A stretch of DNA of 64,000 bases from NCBI RefSeq assembly GCF_026230195.1, contig NZ_CP036501.1, positions 2,418,001 through 2,482,000 on the forward strand. Direction: 5' to 3'. Below are positions 48,082 through 57,448 of this stretch, piece after piece. The notes beneath the pieces were generated by a model that ran no database searches, was not told the origin of the DNA, and worked only from the letters and a program-made list of their open reading frames with translations. The stretch is from Candidatus Paraluminiphilus aquimaris (GTDB taxonomy: Bacteria > Pseudomonadota > Gammaproteobacteria > Pseudomonadales > Halieaceae). The translations under genes were made by a program, and so were the position numbers. How positions within the stretch are numbered: position 1 is the first letter of the stretch; each line of letters opens with the position of its first letter.

Positions 48082-48333
48082 GTGTCAGTAGTCGAGTTTA
48101 GTAAGGAAGAAAAAGCATTGATCACTCAAAAGCTGCAACGTTATGTAGCCACTGAGTTGGGATTTGAAATGGGGAGTTTTGATGCTGAATTCTTGCTCGA
48201 CTTTGTGTCGAAAGAGCTAGGCTGCTACTTCTACAATCGCGGGCTGTATGACGCTCAAACTGTCGTTAATGCGAGATTTGAGGAGATGGCTGAAGCGATT
48301 GTCGCACTGGAGAAATTCGAGCCCTCAGACTGA
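48082..48333 (+). CDS. DUF2164 family small protein
   Basis: A cytoplasmic protein of about 83 residues. VEFSKEEKALITQKLQRYV, then EMGSFDAEFLLDFVSKELG and YFYNRGLYDAQTVV are the recognisable core of DUF2164. The GTG giving MSVVEFSK is chosen because a GGAG site sits nine bases before it; an in-frame GTG five codons earlier lacks one. Function unknown. Confidence 0.75.
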   Translation: MSVVEFSKEEKALITQKLQRYVATELGFEMGSFDAEFLLDFVSKELGCYFYNRGLYDAQTVVNARFEEMAEAIVALEKFEPSD

Positions 48334-48456
48334 TTTTAAAGACGAGTAACCCGTTCGGTGTTTGCTAGGATCTTCAACGCTCGAAATGGCTTGAGAATAG
48401 TTCGATGAACGACCCCCTACAAAATACCGCCACCCAACAAACCGGGGAGTTTCTAC

Positions 48457-48840
48457 GTGACCAAAACATTGATTCGAATCCTCGGCATTTCGATCCTCAC
48501 AATAGGATGCACCTCCGGTCCCGGACTCGTCACAGGCTACACCAGGCCCCCGATTGAAGATTACAGGACAGTGCGAGTGCTAGGACGGTTACCACAAGGA
48601 GCAGAGACTATCGCGGCTGTGAAAGCATCGTCGGACTCAGGGTTTTCGAGGGCGCGAAATTTAGATCACACGATCAATGAGCTCAAAAAGAAGGCCGCAC
48701 GCCTTGGTGCCAATGCAATTGTCATAACCCAGCGAGACTCACCCAGCCAAATGGGCACTGCTCAAACATCTGGCGGCGGACTCGTTGTCACAAATAACGA
48801 GCGAGAGCGACTGAAAGCGATTGCAATATGGGTCGACTAG
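48457..48840 (+). CDS. Small lipoprotein, unrecognised
   Basis: 127 residues with a lipoprotein signal peptide: a hydrophobic stretch ends in the lipobox LTIGC, with Cys18 as the lipidation site. The mature part has a short beta region (YRTVRVLGRLPQG) and a helix plus strand (INELKKKAARLGANAIVIT) reminiscent of the small YbjQ/YdgH-like alpha-beta lipoproteins. A GGGAG ribosome binding site precedes the GTG start. Role unknown. Confidence 0.7.
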   Translation: MTKTLIRILGISILTIGCTSGPGLVTGYTRPPIEDYRTVRVLGRLPQGAETIAAVKASSDSGFSRARNLDHTINELKKKAARLGANAIVITQRDSPSQMGTAQTSGGGLVVTNNERERLKAIAIWVD

Positions 48841-49092
48841 CGCCCTCACGATTTAAGCCCTGAAGATATAAGCGAGGATAAGCGAAACACCCCCTAAGCT
48901 TTTTTTATTGAGGAACGTCTTGGTGAATAAAGGCGGGTGAGCCAGGTATGCAGTCGTGTTTCACCGACTAGGCAGCGTGGCGAAATTTATAATGCGTTGC
49001 TGCGACTTCGCGTCGAGACAATGCATCATTGGCTTTGCTTTGCCGCGCATCGCCCACGCTTGGAAAGCGAATTAAGTCCTTGCATGGGATAA

Positions 49093-50340
49093 CTAACGCG
49101 CGTAATCAAAGGCCTGGGTATTCAGGCGCTCCACTGCCAAGAGGAAGGCTTGTTTGCGGGCTTTTACCAGCGCCTTGGTATGACGAATCTCTTCTGCAAG
49201 CTCTTTATAACTTTCATTTGCTCGCTGCATTAGCTTTGATTCGCTTCGCAGTGCTTCCCAACTACTAACGGCCTCCAACCACTCTTTACGTAGCTCGATC
49301 ACCGTCGATTCCAAGTGCGCATACAATGCCGCCGCGTCATTATTTAAGCGTTTTAACTCGTCAACCTTCGCGAGCTTGCGCGCCGATATAATTTCAGCTT
49401 CGTCACGTCGGTTTGCGTGATTAAGACCTCGAACCAAACCCAAGGCTCTCAGGGCCAAGATCACGTAACGGGTCGGGTCAAGTACCCAACCTGACCAGCC
49501 GAACCCGTTCCGATAGTCCCGTGGAAAGTCATGATGGTCGGCATGATGATTACCCTCACCCATCGGCCCAAGCCATATAAAGTTGTTCACTGCAGAACTC
49601 TTGAGGCCCTTGGTCCAACCCCATAAGTGAGTGACGCTGTTGACTGTCCATGTATTGTGCTGCACAGCAACGCTGCCCACCAGGGAACCCGCCAGTAATG
49701 ACAAGGCCCCCGTCAATCCGCCTAAGAAAAATCCCAAAGCAAGCGGTACCGCGAAGATCCAAAACGCGATTAACGCCCCGTAGTGCCGGTTCTGCCAGAC
49801 AATAATAGGGTGACGCTTCGCCTTGTACGCCCGCGTGTATTCCTCTGAGTCTGGATGATTAAACAGATGCGTTAAGGTGTGGGACCACAAAAAATTCCGA
49901 AGATTGTCTGGAAACCAAGTAGCGCTATACGGGTCGAGCTCCTTTTTACCGTGACGATCCACACCGTGATGCAAGACGTGGTTTGCCGACCAGCGACGAA
50001 CACTGCCTTGCACACTCAGAACTTGACCGAAGAGACAGAAGAACAGGTGTACCGGCACCGACACTGTCTTAGCCGCGCTGTGCGTAATCAACCGGTGGCT
50101 ATAGACCGTCGTCGACATAGAGCCGATAACAAAATGTATTGCCGCCCAGACGAGTGCTATCGACGCCCACTCGTGCGGCGCAGCAAGACCAACCCAAGCG
50201 CCGAGTCCAATCGCTGCAACGTGAATAGCCAACACAAATACCCACGTCGCCGTATCGAGGGTAAAGCCCTTTGCAAACAGCTCCCCAAACGTCTGATAAA
50301 TGGGCGCATCGCGCAGCTCAGGTGTCACTTTAGTTTCCAT
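49093..50340 (-). CDS. Membrane acyl-CoA/lipid desaturase with helical tail
   Basis: A di-iron membrane desaturase, probably introducing a cis double bond (delta-9 type) into acyl chains. 415 residues. The three His boxes are HRLITH (near residue 84), HVLHHGVDRH (near 123) and HHADHH (near 267), with an extra HNTWTVNSVTH segment, as in the stearoyl-CoA desaturase/DesC group. Two pairs of membrane segments flank them. Beyond residue 310 is an extension of about 100 residues of charged heptads (KLAKVDELKRLNNDAAALY and onward), probably coiled coil, which ordinary DesC proteins lack. The ATG giving METKVTPE is chosen. Confidence 0.87.
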   Translation of the reverse strand: METKVTPELRDAPIYQTFGELFAKGFTLDTATWVFVLAIHVAAIGLGAWVGLAAPHEWASIALVWAAIHFVIGSMSTTVYSHRLITHSAAKTVSVPVHLFFCLFGQVLSVQGSVRRWSANHVLHHGVDRHGKKELDPYSATWFPDNLRNFLWSHTLTHLFNHPDSEEYTRAYKAKRHPIIVWQNRHYGALIAFWIFAVPLALGFFLGGLTGALSLLAGSLVGSVAVQHNTWTVNSVTHLWGWTKGLKSSAVNNFIWLGPMGEGNHHADHHDFPRDYRNGFGWSGWVLDPTRYVILALRALGLVRGLNHANRRDEAEIISARKLAKVDELKRLNNDAAALYAHLESTVIELRKEWLEAVSSWEALRSESKLMQRANESYKELAEEIRHTKALVKARKQAFLLAVERLNTQAFDYAR

Positions 50341-50764
50341 GGACAAACAACTCTGTTTTGAACGTCATCCGATGTTAGTACATTCCAAAAATGTTGCCGA
50401 TTAAAAAAGGCGAAATGGACCAGTTTTTGACCGGTCTGGATTTCAGACTCGACAAACCACCACCGGCAAACGAGACGCAATGTGCCAAAGCTATTTCAAG
50501 GTTTGGATTGACTTACGGTGGGGGTTAGACCGTTGGCAAGTTGTCACAGCTTCTGAAATCCTAATGTCGAACGAAGTTACTCTCGAATTTCACCCAGCGG
50601 CTCGAAGAGCCAGAGCCCCACTCCGAACGAAGCCCCCTATTCGCAAGAGGATTGGCCAACGATTAGAGAAGTTCTTCCTATTGGCACGCAATGGCAGGGC
50701 TATAATTCACCGCACACAATCTTGAAATGACGCCACACTGGCTGTGGTCTAGGAGCAGCTACAC
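50341..50764. other. Intergenic region, desaturase / yaeQ
   Basis: About 424 bases. An open frame at 50480-50725 on the plus strand has no ribosome binding site and an unfamiliar, Arg-rich translation, so it was not called. No repeat or RNA gene was noticed. Confidence 0.4.
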
Positions 50765-51310
50765 TCAAGATTTTAGGTTCTGCAAATCAAGCTCAACAAG
50801 CGTGTCATGCTGAGCACTGCTAAACACCACTTGGCCGTCATCAATGACACATTGCAGCGACATATTACTGCCGGCCAACGACGCTAGCGCCTCTAGGGAG
50901 TCGTCTGAAATCTGCACAATACTCAGATTGTCAAAACGCTTAAGTGCGGTTTCTTGCTTATACCACCATACCGATGCTGAGCGATCTCCATAGACAAAGA
51001 GCTTCACTCGCTCAGCACGCCCACAGGCCTTTCGCAATCGACTTTCATCGGGTGTACCCAAGTCTACCCAGAGTTCTACATCATCGGACAATGACTTTTG
51101 CCACAGATCAGGTTCACTATCGGTGCTGATACCACGACCAAATTCCAAGCGCTCATCTGCATGGATCGCAAATGCCAAAATACGCAGCATCATACGTGCC
51201 TCAGTTTCCGAAGGGTGACAGGCAATGGTGAGCGGGAATTCCTTATACACCTGCCGATCCATATCGGTAACGTTAAGCTTTGCTTTGTAAATTGTTGATT
51301 TGAGTGCCAT
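50765..51310 (-). CDS. yaeQ: YaeQ family protein
   Basis: A soluble protein of 181 residues. The N-terminus MALKSTIYKAKLNVTDMDRQVY, the central PSETEARMMLRILAFAIHA and LWVDLGTPDESRLRKAC are diagnostic of YaeQ. The fold is PD-(D/E)XK-like, and a substrate is not established; an E. coli homologue was described as affecting RfaH-related expression. A start six codons further upstream is possible. It precedes guaA by about 217 bases with nothing visible in between. Confidence 0.88.
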   Translation of the reverse strand: MALKSTIYKAKLNVTDMDRQVYKEFPLTIACHPSETEARMMLRILAFAIHADERLEFGRGISTDSEPDLWQKSLSDDVELWVDLGTPDESRLRKACGRAERVKLFVYGDRSASVWWYKQETALKRFDNLSIVQISDDSLEALASLAGSNMSLQCVIDDGQVVFSSAQHDTLVELDLQNLKS

Positions 51311-51545
51311 GGTGAACTCTCGGAACATCGTCAGCTAAGTTTGGGCCAATTAGCCGCCTTTAAACAGGTGTCGACCCCCCAAAAGCGGTAAAGCCACGAG
51401 AAGCGGTCAACCCAAGACCGCAGCGGTGACGCAAACTCTGTAGCCCAGGATCAGAGGGCTCTTTGGCATTTGCCGGCGCGATCAAAAGACCCGTTGGATC
51501 TAATAGGTCAAATTGAGTCACCAGCGGGCGTTGTAGGGTGAGCTT

Positions 51546-53123
51546 TTACTCCCATTCGATGGTGGCCGGCGGCTTCCCCGAAATATCGTAGGCAACACGT
51601 GAGATCCCTGAGATCTCATTGATGATGCGATTGGAGACCGTCTCAAGAAGTTCGTAGGGTAAGTGCGCCCATTTAGCGGTCATAAAGTCGATGGTTTGAA
51701 CGGCGCGAATAGCAATGACATATTCGTAGCGACGACCGTCGCCCACCACTCCTACTGACTTAACAGGAAGGAAGACCGCGAATGCCTGACTCGTTTTGTC
51801 ATACCAACCGGATTTACGAAGTTCCGAGATAAAAATATCGTCAGCTCTTCGCAATAACTCAGCGTATTCATGTTTCACCTCTCCCAAAATTCGAACGCCA
51901 AGACCGGGACCAGGGAACGGATGGCGGAATACCATAGGCTCGGGTAATCCGAGCTCTAGGCCGATCTGTCGAACCTCATCTTTGAAGAGCTCACGTAGTG
52001 GCTCAACCAACTCGAGTGTCATGTCCTCGGGTAGACCCCCAACGTTGTGATGGGACTTAATGACATGCGCCTTACCCGTCTTAGAGCCAGCAGACTCAAT
52101 GACATCAGGATAGATGGTCCCTTGTGCCAGCCACTTGACCTCGGTGAGCTTTGTAGCCTCCTCGTCAAAGACATCGATGAAGGTATTTCCAATAATCTTC
52201 CGCTTTGCCTCAGGCTCGGACACCCCCGCTAAACGCGAGAGAAATCGTTCTTGCGCATCAGCACGAATGACTTTCACACCCATATTCGAGGCGAACATCT
52301 CCATGACCTGATCGCCCTCGTTCAGGCGCAACAACCCATTGTCGACGAAAACACAGGTCAACTGATCGCCAATGGCCTTGTGAAGGAGCGCCGCGACAAC
52401 GGACGAATCCACACCCCCCGATAGGCCCAAGAGGACTTTGTCTGAACCCACCTGTGTGCGTACTTTCTGAATCGCGTCTTCAACAATATTGGCGGGCGTC
52501 CACAACGCCTCACAGCCACAGATGTCGATGACAAACCGCGACATAATCTCTTTCCCCAATGAGGTATGGGTTACCTCGGGATGAAACTGGATGCCAAACC
52601 AGGGCTTCTCAACATGCGCCATGGCGGCAATGGGACAACTGTCTGTCTCAGCGGTGCGAAGAAATCCCTCAGGGAGCTGAGTCACTTTGTCTCCGTGACT
52701 CATCCAGACATCGAGTACCCCTCGACCATTCTCGCCGGTCCGATCGGCAAGGCCAGTAAACAGTCGATCATCAGTGACGCTTTGAATTTCGGCGTAGCCG
52801 AATTCGGATGTACCTGAACCCTCAACAGCGCCGCCCATTTGAGCGGCCATTGTCTGCATGCCGTAGCAAATTCCGAGCACTGGAAGGCCGAGTTCGAACA
52901 CGGCATCCGCGGCGCGAGGGGCGTTATCGTCGGTAACAGACTCGGGACCACCCGATAGAACGATCCCTGTGGGGTTGAAGCCCCTAATGGCTTCGTCGCT
53001 TACATCCCAAGCGTAAATCTCGCAATAGACGCCAATTTCGCGAACGCGACGGGCGATGAGTTGTGTGTACTGCGACCCAAAATCGAGAATAAGAATGCGA
53101 TGCCGATGGATATCCTGGCTCAT
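51546..53123 (-). CDS. guaA: GMP synthase (glutamine-hydrolysing)
   Basis: Last step of GMP synthesis: XMP, ATP and glutamine to GMP. 525 residues, the usual length. The class I amidotransferase half has the nucleophile motif GICYGMQ near residue 85 and the catalytic HPE (FHPEVTH) near 180. The synthetase half has the PP-loop SGGVDSSV near residue 235, and the C-terminal dimerisation domain ends in KPPATIEWE. It lies 250 bases plus the inserted small gene away from guaB, both on the minus strand; many gammaproteobacteria have guaB and guaA adjacent. Confidence 0.96.
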   Translation of the reverse strand: MSQDIHRHRILILDFGSQYTQLIARRVREIGVYCEIYAWDVSDEAIRGFNPTGIVLSGGPESVTDDNAPRAADAVFELGLPVLGICYGMQTMAAQMGGAVEGSGTSEFGYAEIQSVTDDRLFTGLADRTGENGRGVLDVWMSHGDKVTQLPEGFLRTAETDSCPIAAMAHVEKPWFGIQFHPEVTHTSLGKEIMSRFVIDICGCEALWTPANIVEDAIQKVRTQVGSDKVLLGLSGGVDSSVVAALLHKAIGDQLTCVFVDNGLLRLNEGDQVMEMFASNMGVKVIRADAQERFLSRLAGVSEPEAKRKIIGNTFIDVFDEEATKLTEVKWLAQGTIYPDVIESAGSKTGKAHVIKSHHNVGGLPEDMTLELVEPLRELFKDEVRQIGLELGLPEPMVFRHPFPGPGLGVRILGEVKHEYAELLRRADDIFISELRKSGWYDKTSQAFAVFLPVKSVGVVGDGRRYEYVIAIRAVQTIDFMTAKWAHLPYELLETVSNRIINEISGISRVAYDISGKPPATIEWE

Positions 53124-53315
53124 TGAGTACTACCTTGTTAATTGAACTGTGGGGCTAATATAAGCGTGGAATAATGGTTTCCATCCGCCGGTGCAGTATC
53201 TCACAGACACAACCTCGCTCACAGACTACCTGATGATTACCCACCAAGTTGAAACTGTCACAGTTGCCTCAAGGGTAATAAATGGCCCCTAGAACACGGC
53301 AATTGTCATTGAAAG

Positions 53316-53331
53316 TGTGATGCGCATCACA
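53316..53331. promoter_or_regulatory. Perfect Crp-type palindrome
   Basis: TGTGATGCGCATCACA is TGTGA-N6-TCACA without a mismatch, the Crp/Vfr consensus, and fully palindromic. Its centre is 50 bases before the ATG of the small exported protein. A TCAGAT hexamer about 20 bases after the site could act as a -10, which would put the box near -41.5. The Crp-like regulator of this window (56672-57319) keeps the matching recognition residues. Confidence 0.75.
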
Positions 53332-53373
53332 TAGCGTGGCCGACATCTAGTCAGATCGCTGAGGTGATATGCG

Positions 53374-53700
53374 ATGAAACCTTTTTTGCCTTTGGCGCTC
53401 GGTCTGCTGATTACCTGCACAGCGGCGCTGGCAAACGCGTCGGATCGTGAAGACGTAAGTCTGCACTGGCCGGTCATTGCTGGGCCGCACTGTGAAAGCT
53501 ACGGCGAGGCCGTTGCAAAACTGGAAAAACACATCTTAGAGCTTGCGACCGATGAGTGCGCAGAACACGGACTGCATGCCCCCAGTGCTGGCGACATTCA
53601 GTATGAGCTTCATGCCGTGCTCTCGGAGTGGCAGCATTACAGACGAGCGATAGCCAACAACGTCAGCGCCACGTGCGCAGTGGCCAGTGCTGACAGCTAA
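53374..53700 (+). CDS. Small exported protein, unrecognised, inserted between guaB and guaA
   Basis: 108 residues. Residues 1-22 are a good signal peptide (hydrophobic, ending in ALANAS). The mature part is mostly helical, rich in Glu and His, with three cysteines (C40, C62, C101). A GAGGTGAT ribosome binding site precedes the ATG. It lies on the strand opposite to guaB and guaA, with the palindrome of the Crp type just upstream. No family recognised. Probably periplasmic. Confidence 0.75.
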   Translation: MKPFLPLALGLLITCTAALANASDREDVSLHWPVIAGPHCESYGEAVAKLEKHILELATDECAEHGLHAPSAGDIQYELHAVLSEWQHYRRAIANNVSATCAVASADS

Positions 53701-53741
53701 GACGGGCCAATTCCTTCAGTTGCTTTTGGTAGTGCTCAAAC

Positions 53742-55211
53742 TCAACGAACGGGGTAATTCGGCGCTTCTTTGGTGATCGAAACGTCGTGCACGTGTGATT
53801 CAGACATACCTGCCGAGGTCACACGAACAAACTGTGGCTTGGTGCGCATATCATGCACCGTCCCGCACCCCGCATAACCCATGGAAGAGCGGACACCACC
53901 CATAAGTTGATGGATGATGGCGGAAACTGGCCCTTTGTAGGGCACACGACCCTCAATACCCTCTGGCACAAGCTTTTCAGAGCCTTGACTGGAGTCTTGG
54001 AAATAGCGATCAGAAGAACCCTGCTTTTGCGCCATCGCACCAATAGAGCCCATGCCTCGATAAGATTTGTAGGTACGACCCTGATAAAGCTCCACTTCGC
54101 CTGGAGCCTCCTCCGTGCCCGCAAACATGCCACCCAGCATCACAGAATGCGCCCCTGCAACGAGGGCCTTTGAAATATCTCCCGAGAAACGGATACCACC
54201 GTCGGCAATAAGTGGAATGTTTGTATCGGCAAGCGCCTCTGCAACGTTCGCTACCGCGCTTATCTGAGGAACACCCATGCCAGTGACAATTCGGGTAGTG
54301 CAAATGGAACCAGGACCAATACCGACTTTTACCCCATCTGCTCCCGCATCCGCTAGCGCACGAGCGGCATCAGCCGTCGCGATATTGCCACCAATGACAT
54401 CAACTGAAGGAAAGTTCTCTTTGATCCAGCGAACACGATTCAGTACGTTGAGAGAGTGACCGTGCGCCGTATCCACGACTAAAACATCGACCCCTGCGCT
54501 CACCAATGCATCAACACGCTCGTCGGTGTCGGCGCTCGTGCCTACCGATGCGCCAACACGCAACTGCCCATATTGGTCTTTACACGCATCAGGAAAAGAC
54601 TCTGCTTTATCAAAATCTTTTACGGTAATAAGCCCTGCGAGGGCACCGCGATCATCAACAACGAGAATCTTTTCAATACGGTGCTGATGCAATAATCGTT
54701 GGACCTCGTCGGACGAAGCGCCTTCTTTCACCGTCACCAATTGTGCCCGTGGCGTCATGATCGCCGAGATAGATTGTGAGGTATCCGTCTCAAAGCGAAG
54801 ATCACGGCGCGTGACGATGCCGGTGAGATCGCCGTCCTTCATCACAGGGACGCCCGATATGCCATTTGCGCGCGTGAGCTCGATGAGCTCGGCAATCGTT
54901 GCTGTGTGGTCAATCGTGATGGGATCCTTAACCACCCCACTCTCGAATTTCTTAACGCGGCGGACCTGTTCAGCCTGCTCTTGGACAGTTAAGTTCTTGT
55001 GGACGATACCAATACCGCCTTCCTGCGCTAACGCAATCGCCAGCCCAGATTCCGTGACCGTATCCATCGCTGCCGAAACGAGCGGGAGGTTCAGACTGAT
55101 ATTACGCGTCAATTTTGTCGCAAGCGAGACGTCCTTCGCCGTGACCTCCGAGTAACCCGGAAGTAAGAGAACATCATCAAATGTCAGCGCTTCTTGAGCG
55201 ATACGTAACAT
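53742..55211 (-). CDS. guaB: Inosine-5'-monophosphate dehydrogenase
   Basis: NAD-dependent conversion of IMP to XMP, the committed step to guanine nucleotides. 489 residues from the ATG giving [21 protein letters not shown]. The TIM-barrel active-site loop reads [13 protein letters not shown] with the catalytic Cys near residue 304. Two CBS domains (about 90-205) interrupt the barrel. The flap and C-terminal part with [10 protein letters not shown] and ERxx-type [10 protein letters not shown] are present. It is divergent from xseA, the standard arrangement in gammaproteobacteria. Confidence 0.96.
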   Translation of the reverse strand: MLRIAQEALTFDDVLLLPGYSEVTAKDVSLATKLTRNISLNLPLVSAAMDTVTESGLAIALAQEGGIGIVHKNLTVQEQAEQVRRVKKFESGVVKDPITIDHTATIAELIELTRANGISGVPVMKDGDLTGIVTRRDLRFETDTSQSISAIMTPRAQLVTVKEGASSDEVQRLLHQHRIEKILVVDDRGALAGLITVKDFDKAESFPDACKDQYGQLRVGASVGTSADTDERVDALVSAGVDVLVVDTAHGHSLNVLNRVRWIKENFPSVDVIGGNIATADAARALADAGADGVKVGIGPGSICTTRIVTGMGVPQISAVANVAEALADTNIPLIADGGIRFSGDISKALVAGAHSVMLGGMFAGTEEAPGEVELYQGRTYKSYRGMGSIGAMAQKQGSSDRYFQDSSQGSEKLVPEGIEGRVPYKGPVSAIIHQLMGGVRSSMGYAGCGTVHDMRTKPQFVRVTSAGMSESHVHDVSITKEAPNYPVR

Positions 55212-55300
55212 CAATACCTCGTGGTTGTCGCGTTAAGTAAACCCAATATTGTACGCTTAAGACCTATTTCGAACAATGTCGACAAGGTTGTAAGAATTCC

Positions 55301-56653
55301 ATGCCACTACCCAAACCCACGCCCGTCAGTGTTAGTGAACTAAACCGTAAAGCAAAGTCGTTGCTTGAGAACCAACTGGGCGAAGTTTGCGTCGAGGCGG
55401 AGATCGGCAACTTATCAAGACCTAGCTCAGGACACTGGTATTTCAGCCTCAAAGACGACCGAGCTCAACTTAGTTGTGCGATGTTCAGACGCGCAAACAT
55501 GCGCGTGAGGTTTGAGCCGAAGGTAGGGGACTCCGTTATCGTTCGAGGCCTGCTTTCCATCTACGAGGCTCGCGGCGACTATCAACTGATTGTCGATCAC
55601 ATGGAGGCGTCGGGTGATGGTGCGTTGCAGCGCGCACTGGAGGCCCTAAAACAAAAACTTCAGACAGAGGGGCTTTTCGCCGAAGAGCGTAAAAAGGCCA
55701 TCCCCGTACATTGCGAACGCGTCGGTGTCGTAACGTCTCCCACTGGTGCAGCCGTCGAGGACATTATTAGCGTACTTGGACGAAGATCGCCGTCTAGCCA
55801 TATCGCTATTTATCCCGTGCAGGTTCAAGGTGTTGGGTCCGCGGAGCAGATTGCCGCCGCTATCGATGTCGCAAATGCCCAAGTACGCAATGGGGAGCGA
55901 GAGCTTGATGTGCTCATCGTCGGACGTGGGGGCGGATCACTCGAGGATCTATGGGCATTCAATGAAGAGAGTGTGGCGCGGGCCATCGCTCGCTCGGAAA
56001 TACCTGTCGTCTCAGCGGTTGGCCATGAGATCGATTACAGCATCTCCGATCTCGTAGCGGATATGAGAGCCGCCACACCCTCGCAAGCAGCTGAACTGAT
56101 AACGCGCGACAGCCAAGAGTGGCTTCAACGAATCGATATTGCGACGGCGCAGCTAGAGACCATGACTCAGCGGATACTGAGAGATCATCGACATCGCACC
56201 GAAGGTTTGGTCGCACGATTACGGCACCCGAGCCAACAGCTTACGTTGCTGAAAAACAAAATAAGTGCCAACCAAAATCAGGCAACCGCACTTATTCAAA
56301 GGAGGCTCGCCGGAACCAAACATCCGCTTGCGCAGCTCAACACACGCCTCCAAGCAGCCTCCCCCAGCACCCTACTCCACCAACGCCGGGAGCTCGTGAC
56401 TAACTTGTCTAGCGGATTACCCCATCAAATCGACACCATAATGAGAGGACATAGGCAGCGTATCAGTCACCTAACGACGCTACTCGAAACACTAGGACCC
56501 ACGTCAACACTCAAGCGGGGCTACGCGATCATCACAGACAAAACAGGAAGTGTTATACGCTCTACAACGCAGACCACACTCGGTGAGCGCCTTGATATCA
56601 CGCTTGACGACGGGCAGGTGGGTGTAACGGTTGACGAGGTTAACCTTCGTTAA
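55301..56653 (+). CDS. xseA: Exodeoxyribonuclease VII large subunit
   Basis: Catalytic subunit of exonuclease VII, which degrades single-stranded DNA to oligonucleotides; 450 residues, the usual size. An OB-fold lies at the N-terminus (VSELNRKAKSLLE, then GHWYFSLKDDRAQL), followed by the nuclease domain with GVVTSPTGAAVEDI and DVLIVGRGGGSLEDLWAFN. A long coiled coil follows from about 270, and the C-terminal segment LKRGYAIITD is present. XseB is not in the window. It is convergent with the Crp-like gene, 18 bases apart. Confidence 0.95.
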   Translation: MPLPKPTPVSVSELNRKAKSLLENQLGEVCVEAEIGNLSRPSSGHWYFSLKDDRAQLSCAMFRRANMRVRFEPKVGDSVIVRGLLSIYEARGDYQLIVDHMEASGDGALQRALEALKQKLQTEGLFAEERKKAIPVHCERVGVVTSPTGAAVEDIISVLGRRSPSSHIAIYPVQVQGVGSAEQIAAAIDVANAQVRNGERELDVLIVGRGGGSLEDLWAFNEESVARAIARSEIPVVSAVGHEIDYSISDLVADMRAATPSQAAELITRDSQEWLQRIDIATAQLETMTQRILRDHRHRTEGLVARLRHPSQQLTLLKNKISANQNQATALIQRRLAGTKHPLAQLNTRLQAASPSTLLHQRRELVTNLSSGLPHQIDTIMRGHRQRISHLTTLLETLGPTSTLKRGYAIITDKTGSVIRSTTQTTLGERLDITLDDGQVGVTVDEVNLR

Positions 56654-56671
56654 CCTCGCCCACGCTACGAT

Positions 56672-57319
56672 TTAATACTTAGCAGGTAACCGCGTGTTGA
56701 TCACAATATGACGACCTTCGAACCGGATATACTCGCCTATCGTGAGATCCTTGAGAATCCTAGCCACCATTTCGCGCGAGGCACCGACGCGATCGGCAAT
56801 ATCCTGTTGCGTCAGCTTCTCAGGGACAAATAGCGTCCCATCCCCGCGCTCATGCGACAGATCCATGAGGACGTTCGCGACACGACCGTATACGTCTTGT
56901 AGTGCGAGATTCTTTACGTCTGTGGTCAGTTTGCGCACTCGCGAGGCAAGATTGCCTAGCAACTGCTGTGTGATCCCAGGATTGTCGGTTAGCACTTTGG
57001 AGAAGTCTTCTTTTTTAACGATCCGGAACTGACATGGCTCCACCGTTCTGACAGATGCCGAGCGCGCGGAATCATCTAGCAGCGCCAGCTCACCAAAATA
57101 ATCGCCCACACCCAAGGAGTTCATAATGAACTCTTTGCCGTTCTTGTCGCTGCAATAAACTTTGACTCGTCCTGATTCAATGACGTAGAGCGCATCAGCC
57201 GGCTCATTCTCCTGAATCACAACCGTATTTTTCGAGTACGACTCTGACGAACTTGACGCATCAAGCGCCGCCAACTCCTCGCGACTTAAGCCATGAAAAA
57301 TTTCGACTTGATCAAGCAT
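56672..57319 (-). CDS. Crp-family transcription regulator, cAMP-receptor like
   Basis: 215 residues. The N-terminal nucleotide pocket keeps the phosphate-binding cassette FGELAL with R86 and S87 (ARSASV), as in cAMP receptors. The C-terminal winged helix-turn-helix (about 168-192) reads LTQQDIADRVGASREMVARILKDL in two parts; R182, E183 and R187 equal the DNA-contacting residues of E. coli Crp, predicting TGTGA half sites. There is no FNR-type cysteine cluster. It is divergent from an adenylate cyclase gene 129 bases away, which strongly suggests it senses cAMP. Confidence 0.88.
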   Translation of the reverse strand: MLDQVEIFHGLSREELAALDASSSSESYSKNTVVIQENEPADALYVIESGRVKVYCSDKNGKEFIMNSLGVGDYFGELALLDDSARSASVRTVEPCQFRIVKKEDFSKVLTDNPGITQQLLGNLASRVRKLTTDVKNLALQDVYGRVANVLMDLSHERGDGTLFVPEKLTQQDIADRVGASREMVARILKDLTIGEYIRFEGRHIVINTRLPAKY

Positions 57320-57332
57320 GAACTCTCACCTT

Positions 57333-57349
57333 TTGTGTACTATTCACAA
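57333..57349. promoter_or_regulatory. Inverted repeat in the crp-like / cyclase divergent region
   Basis: TTGTG and CACAA arms are separated by 7 bases, close to a Crp box but one base shorter than the usual spacing. It lies 14 bases before the start of the Crp-like gene, where an autoregulatory site would be expected. Weak. Confidence 0.3.
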
Positions 57350-57448
57350 TTCTAACTGAAGGTTAGCCATTCGACTATCCCTACTGGTCGAAAGTATTGA
57401 GCGCGATATACTTCTAAACGATAAAAAAGACGAATTGGTTCAATATTT

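Noticed and set aside
48472-48490. tRNA T-loop-like GATTCGAATCC
   Set aside because: It lies within the lipoprotein coding frame and no cloverleaf forms around it.
50480-50725. 81-residue open frame between desaturase and yaeQ
   Set aside because: No ribosome binding site, no recognisable protein, Arg-rich in the manner of chance frames.
57333-57349. Firm Crp box in front of the Crp-like gene
   Set aside because: Arms TTGTG and CACAA are one base too close for the Crp spacing, so it is kept only as a weak candidate.
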